From positions 1,279,501-1,343,500 of the forward strand of contig JACKAC010000001.1 of assembly GCA_020635255.1 (NCBI GenBank): a stretch of DNA of 64,000 nucleotides. Reading direction: 5' to 3'. The stretch comes from Ignavibacteriales bacterium. GTDB taxonomy: Bacteria; Bacteroidota; Ignavibacteria; Tepidaquicellales; Tepidaquicellaceae. The notes beneath the pieces are model-generated. The model was not told the DNA's origin. It was given only the letters and a program-made list of their open reading frames with translations, and ran no database searches. Shown here piece by piece: positions 60,757 to 64,000 of this stretch; the first letter of the stretch is position 1; every line of letters starts with the position of its first letter. The position numbers and the translations under genes are program-made.

Positions 60757-62027
60757 AATTACTAATTAAGAACATAAAGATAGTATCTCCGGCTGACAGA
60801 CTTAACAGAACAGCCGATATTTACATAGAGAACGGTATAATAAAAGAGATCGGCAAGGTTGATAAAGAGGGTGTCGAAGTAATAAACGGGAAAGGCTTAA
60901 CATGTGTACCGGGATTATTCGATATGCATGTCCATTTCCGCGAACCGGGGCAAACACATAAGGAAGATATTAAAAGCGGAAGCGAATCGGCAATGAACGG
61001 AGGATTTACCGGTGTTACAATGATGCCAAACACCAGCCCGGCAATTGATACCCCAAAAGTTATTAAACAAGTTTTAAAACACGGAAAGAATTCATTAATA
61101 GATTTGACTACGACTGCCTGCATAACAAAAAACAGAGCAGGTCATGAATTAGCAAATATTAATTCATCACACAAAGCCGGAGCGGTGGCGTTTACGGATG
61201 ACGGAAGCCCTGTAGCCAACCCGATGCTTGTAAGAAAGTCAATGGAGGAGATATCCAAGATAGATTCCTTATTCGTACAGCATGCCGAGGACATGATATT
61301 ATCCGATCACGGAGCGATGAATGAAGGAAAGGTTTCGAAAAAGCTCGGTATAAAGGGCATTCCTACTATAAGCGAGACGGTTGTAGTAGCACGCGACCTC
61401 GAAATAGCAAGATTTGTTAAAGGGACGCGCTATCATCTTCAGCACGCATCCTGCGGTGACAGCATCGATATAATATTAAACGCGAGAGCTGACGGGGTAA
61501 ACGCTACGGTTGAAGCATGTCCACATCATTTTATATTAACGGATAAGGCATGTGAAACCTACGGAACGAATGCTAAGATGAACCCGCCTCTGAGGACACA
61601 AAAGGACGTGGACAGGATATTAAAAGCGTTTAAAGAGGGTCAAATCGACGTGATATGCACGGATCACGCTCCTCATGCAGAAAGTGAGAAAAAGAGACCA
61701 TTTGCCAAGGCTCCATTTGGTATAATAGGGTTGGAAACGTCTGTGGCACTGTCATATACGTTCCTGGTAGATAAAAAGATCATATCGTTCGAGGAAATGA
61801 TAAGAAAAATGTCTATAAATCCGAGAAAGATACTGAAACTGTCGGAAATAAGGATAAAAAAGGGTCAAAAGGCAAATCTGACAATATTGGATACCAATGC
61901 CAAATGGGTAATCGATAAAAGTAAGTTTAAGACTAAAAGCAGGAATACGCCATTCGACGGCTGGAAAGTGAAGTGTAAACCGTTCGCTGTGATCAATAAT
62001 GATAAGGTTTACTATTCGGATTTATAG
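60753..62027 (+). CDS. pyrC: Dihydroorotase
   Basis: 424 residues of the PyrC type I amidohydrolase group; closes carbamoyl aspartate to dihydroorotate. Metal ligands: HVHFRE (His pair), VTMMPNTSPA, QHAED (His), LQHASC (His) and CTDHAPH (Asp). The TTG start lies inside the pyrB stop (TTGA), so translation is coupled. In this type the binuclear metal site usually has a carboxylated Lys; here that position is occupied by a region I could not assign by eye. Confidence 0.95.
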   Translation: MKLLIKNIKIVSPADRLNRTADIYIENGIIKEIGKVDKEGVEVINGKGLTCVPGLFDMHVHFREPGQTHKEDIKSGSESAMNGGFTGVTMMPNTSPAIDTPKVIKQVLKHGKNSLIDLTTTACITKNRAGHELANINSSHKAGAVAFTDDGSPVANPMLVRKSMEEISKIDSLFVQHAEDMILSDHGAMNEGKVSKKLGIKGIPTISETVVVARDLEIARFVKGTRYHLQHASCGDSIDIILNARADGVNATVEACPHHFILTDKACETYGTNAKMNPPLRTQKDVDRILKAFKEGQIDVICTDHAPHAESEKKRPFAKAPFGIIGLETSVALSYTFLVDKKIISFEEMIRKMSINPRKILKLSEIRIKKGQKANLTILDTNAKWVIDKSKFKTKSRNTPFDGWKVKCKPFAVINNDKVYYSDL

Positions 62028-62110
62028 CTATTATCTAGATTAAGAGTTAGACATATTTATATTTATTGTAAACTAGTTAAAGCATATATTTATAGTAATA
62101 TCTAGTATTA

Positions 62111-62914
62111 ATGGGTAAAACAATTTCAGTATGCATCCCAAAGGGAGGAGTCGGTAAAACCACAACGGCGGTTAATCTCGCGGCGTCACTGGCAGTAGCA
62201 GAAAAAAAGACTCTACTGATAGATGTAGATCCGTTCGGTTCTGCAGCTGTGGCACTGGGCTTCACTCCGGATAAGATAAAAGCTGGAATTGCGGACGTTT
62301 TTGGCTTTTCTAAGTCGATTTCGCAGGCAATTCACAAGACAGAGATGGAATACCTGGATTTTGTGCCGTCGAATATAAATTCGCTCAAAATTGAGGAGAA
62401 ATTTTCAAAATCATCGGATAACAGGGTAATTTTGAAGAATTCTATGCGGGAATGCCGGGATAAGTATGATTTTATTATTATTGACTGCCCACCTGTGCTC
62501 AGGGGTGTTACAACGAACGCTTTGACGGCATCGGATTCTATATTGATCCCGGTAAAATGCGGTCATCTGGCTCTGGATGCAATAGATAAGCTGTTTAATT
62601 ACATAGAATGGGTGAAAGATAATTCAAATCCGGGTATATCGGTTGAGGGAATCGTACTGACAATGTATGAAAAGGACTCAAAAGTGACGGAAATCGCGGA
62701 AAGGGAGCTCAGAATAAAATACAAGGATATGATGCTAAATACGATAATCCCGGTATCGAATCTGCTTAATGAGGCGACGTTTTATGGGAAGCCGCTGTGT
62801 TTGTATAAGATAGACTCGAAGGGCGCGCTTGCGTACCTGGATTTAGCATATGAGCTGATCACAATGAACTCCGGCGAGGAGGAATTTATTAAGATCAAAA
62901 AGGAAGAAATATAA
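62111..62914 (+). CDS. ParA/Soj-family ATPase
   Basis: 267 residues. Deviant Walker A KGGVGKTTTAVNLA at the N-terminus, Walker A' LLIDVDPFGSAAVALG (Phe where most ParA have Gln-Gly-Asn), and Walker B-like IIIDCPPVLRGVTTNAL. Such ATPases position chromosomes, plasmids or large complexes. No parB gene or parS-like repeat is seen next to it, so it may be a free ParA or an orphan positioning ATPase. valS begins three bases after its stop. Confidence 0.9.
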   Translation: MGKTISVCIPKGGVGKTTTAVNLAASLAVAEKKTLLIDVDPFGSAAVALGFTPDKIKAGIADVFGFSKSISQAIHKTEMEYLDFVPSNINSLKIEEKFSKSSDNRVILKNSMRECRDKYDFIIIDCPPVLRGVTTNALTASDSILIPVKCGHLALDAIDKLFNYIEWVKDNSNPGISVEGIVLTMYEKDSKVTEIAERELRIKYKDMMLNTIIPVSNLLNEATFYGKPLCLYKIDSKGALAYLDLAYELITMNSGEEEFIKIKKEEI

Positions 62915-62917
62915 TAT

Positions 62918-64000
62918 ATGACCGAAATACCGAAAAATTATGACATAAAACCCACGGAAGAGAAGTGGATTGATTTCTGGGAGGAGAAGAAGGTATACCA
63001 TGCGAACGTGCGTCCGGACAGGAAGAAGTATTCTATCGTGATACCACCGCCCAACGTGACAGGGATACTGCACATCGGGCATATACTCAATAACACGATA
63101 CAGGATCTATACGCGAGATGGAAGCGCATGCAGGGATACGAGGTTTGCTGGGTGCCTGGGATGGATCACGCGGGTATTGCTACGCAGATGATGGTCGAGA
63201 AGGATCTGGCAAGTAAGGGAATAAAAAAAGAAGACGTCGGCAGAGAGGAGTTTATCAAGCTGGCGTGGGAGTGGAAGGAGAAGCACGGCGGGCACATACT
63301 AAAGCAGCTACGGAAGCTGGGGGCGTCGGTGGACTGGTCCAAGGAACGCTTCACTATGGACGAAGGGTTGTCTAAAGCGGTGAATGAGGTGTTTGTGGAT
63401 CTGTATAAAAAAGGGCTGATATACCGGGGTGAAAGGATAACTAATTGGGATCCGGAATCTATGACCACAGTCAGCGACGACGAGACATTCTACAAAGAAA
63501 AGCAGGACAAGCTATTTTATATAAAATATTTCTTAAAGGATTCGGATGAGTATGTGACGATAGCGACAACGCGACCGGAAACAATGTTCGTGGATGTGGC
63601 AGTGGCGGTGAACCCGCACGATGAGCGCTACGCCAAACTCGTCGGTAAGACAGTGATACTCCCTTTGGCAAATAAGGAAATCCCCGTAATTGCGGATGAG
63701 TACGTGGATAAAGAATTTGGGACGGGAGTATTAAAAATAACACCGGCACACGATATAAACGATTTCGAGGTAGGAAAGAGGCACAATCTTCCCGTAATGA
63801 GCGTGGTAACTAAGGATTCCACGTTAAATAAATATGGAATGGAGTTCGAGGGAGTGAATATATTCAAGGCCCGCAAGCAGGTTGCTGAAAAGCTGGAACA
63901 ATTAGGACATATAGAGAAAGTAGAAGATTACGCTCACAATGTTATGTATAGTGAGAAGTCAAAGGCGATGATAGAGCCGATCCTATCGGAGCAGTGGTTT
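62918..64000 (+). CDS. valS: Valyl-tRNA synthetase, N-terminal part (runs off the right edge)
   Basis: The frame is open from ATG 62918 to the last base, 361 codons without a stop. Class Ia synthetase: PPPNVTGILHIGHILNNT contains the HIGH motif, GMDHAGIATQMMVEKDL and TNWDPESMTTVSDDE follow, and the editing domain starts with ATTRPETMFVDVAVAV. The codon choice is richer in GAG, AAG, GTG and CTG than in most genes to the left. The KMSKS region and the tail lie outside the window. Confidence 0.96.
   Translation, partial: MTEIPKNYDIKPTEEKWIDFWEEKKVYHANVRPDRKKYSIVIPPPNVTGILHIGHILNNTIQDLYARWKRMQGYEVCWVPGMDHAGIATQMMVEKDLASKGIKKEDVGREEFIKLAWEWKEKHGGHILKQLRKLGASVDWSKERFTMDEGLSKAVNEVFVDLYKKGLIYRGERITNWDPESMTTVSDDETFYKEKQDKLFYIKYFLKDSDEYVTIATTRPETMFVDVAVAVNPHDERYAKLVGKTVILPLANKEIPVIADEYVDKEFGTGVLKITPAHDINDFEVGKRHNLPVMSVVTKDSTLNKYGMEFEGVNIFKARKQVAEKLEQLGHIEKVEDYAHNVMYSEKSKAMIEPILSEQWF

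Noticed and set aside
1..64000. CRISPR arrays, insertion sequences, prophage genes, integrases or attachment sites
   Set aside because: No regularly spaced direct repeats, transposase, integrase or phage structural genes were found on either strand.

Overview
The window looks like a piece of chromosome from an Ignavibacteria-type bacterium (Bacteroidota/Chlorobiota side of the tree), AT-rich and without phage or insertion-sequence content. The main evidence is eight secreted proteins that end in a type IX secretion (T9SS) C-terminal sorting domain with the motif QNYPNPFNPSTKI or a close variant. Supporting signs are several TTG/GTG starts, weak Shine-Dalgarno use, and promoter -7 boxes that fit TAnnTTTG. 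The taxon is inferred from these traits and not from a marker-gene comparison.

Left part (1-14.6 kb): the end of a SpoIIE-type phosphatase, two tandem T9SS cargo proteins with LVIVD repeats, then a phosphorelay neighbourhood: an NtrC-type sigma-54 response regulator, a stand-alone Hpt protein and a cytoplasmic hybrid histidine kinase whose own Hpt domain has lost its histidine. 4-hydroxyphenylpyruvate dioxygenase lies among them. AspS, AhcY, a tRNA-Thr(CGT) and an RCK potassium channel follow.

14.7-21.6 kb, minus strand: the most unusual region. Four small secreted subunits of DUF4402 or pilin-like type, a PapD-like periplasmic chaperone and a large usher-like outer-membrane protein form a chaperone/usher-type surface fibre cluster. 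The usher carries a plug-like domain, a Ca-binding-loop segment and, unusually, a C-terminal LysM domain. Non-coding DNA between the subunit genes holds two predicted promoters, repeated operator-like inverted repeats and a strong hairpin just after the probable major subunit.

21.7-41.9 kb: DinB, a CHAD protein and YqgE (minus strand); two tandem T9SS cargo proteins with YCF48 propeller repeats and an inserted adhesin-like jelly roll; a Spy/CpxP-like periplasmic protein; the three-gene proton-translocating transhydrogenase; a KTSC protein; an exported ADGF-type adenosine deaminase; a T9SS protein with TolB-like propeller repeats and one haem-binding CxxCH; another YCF48 cargo protein; a TPR protein.

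42-64 kb: mostly housekeeping. Plus strand: rpsU, hpt, ftsH, a polyprenol kinase-like membrane protein, ychF. Minus strand: dut-rsmI, purM-lat-fur-feoA-feoB, two Pro-rich DUF4190 proteins and a TatD nuclease. Plus strand again: a TPR protein, two small T9SS cargo proteins bracketing an orphan nuoI-like ferredoxin, a CNNM/CorC protein coupled to an MlaE-like permease, pyrB-pyrC, a ParA ATPase and the start of valS, which runs off the right edge.
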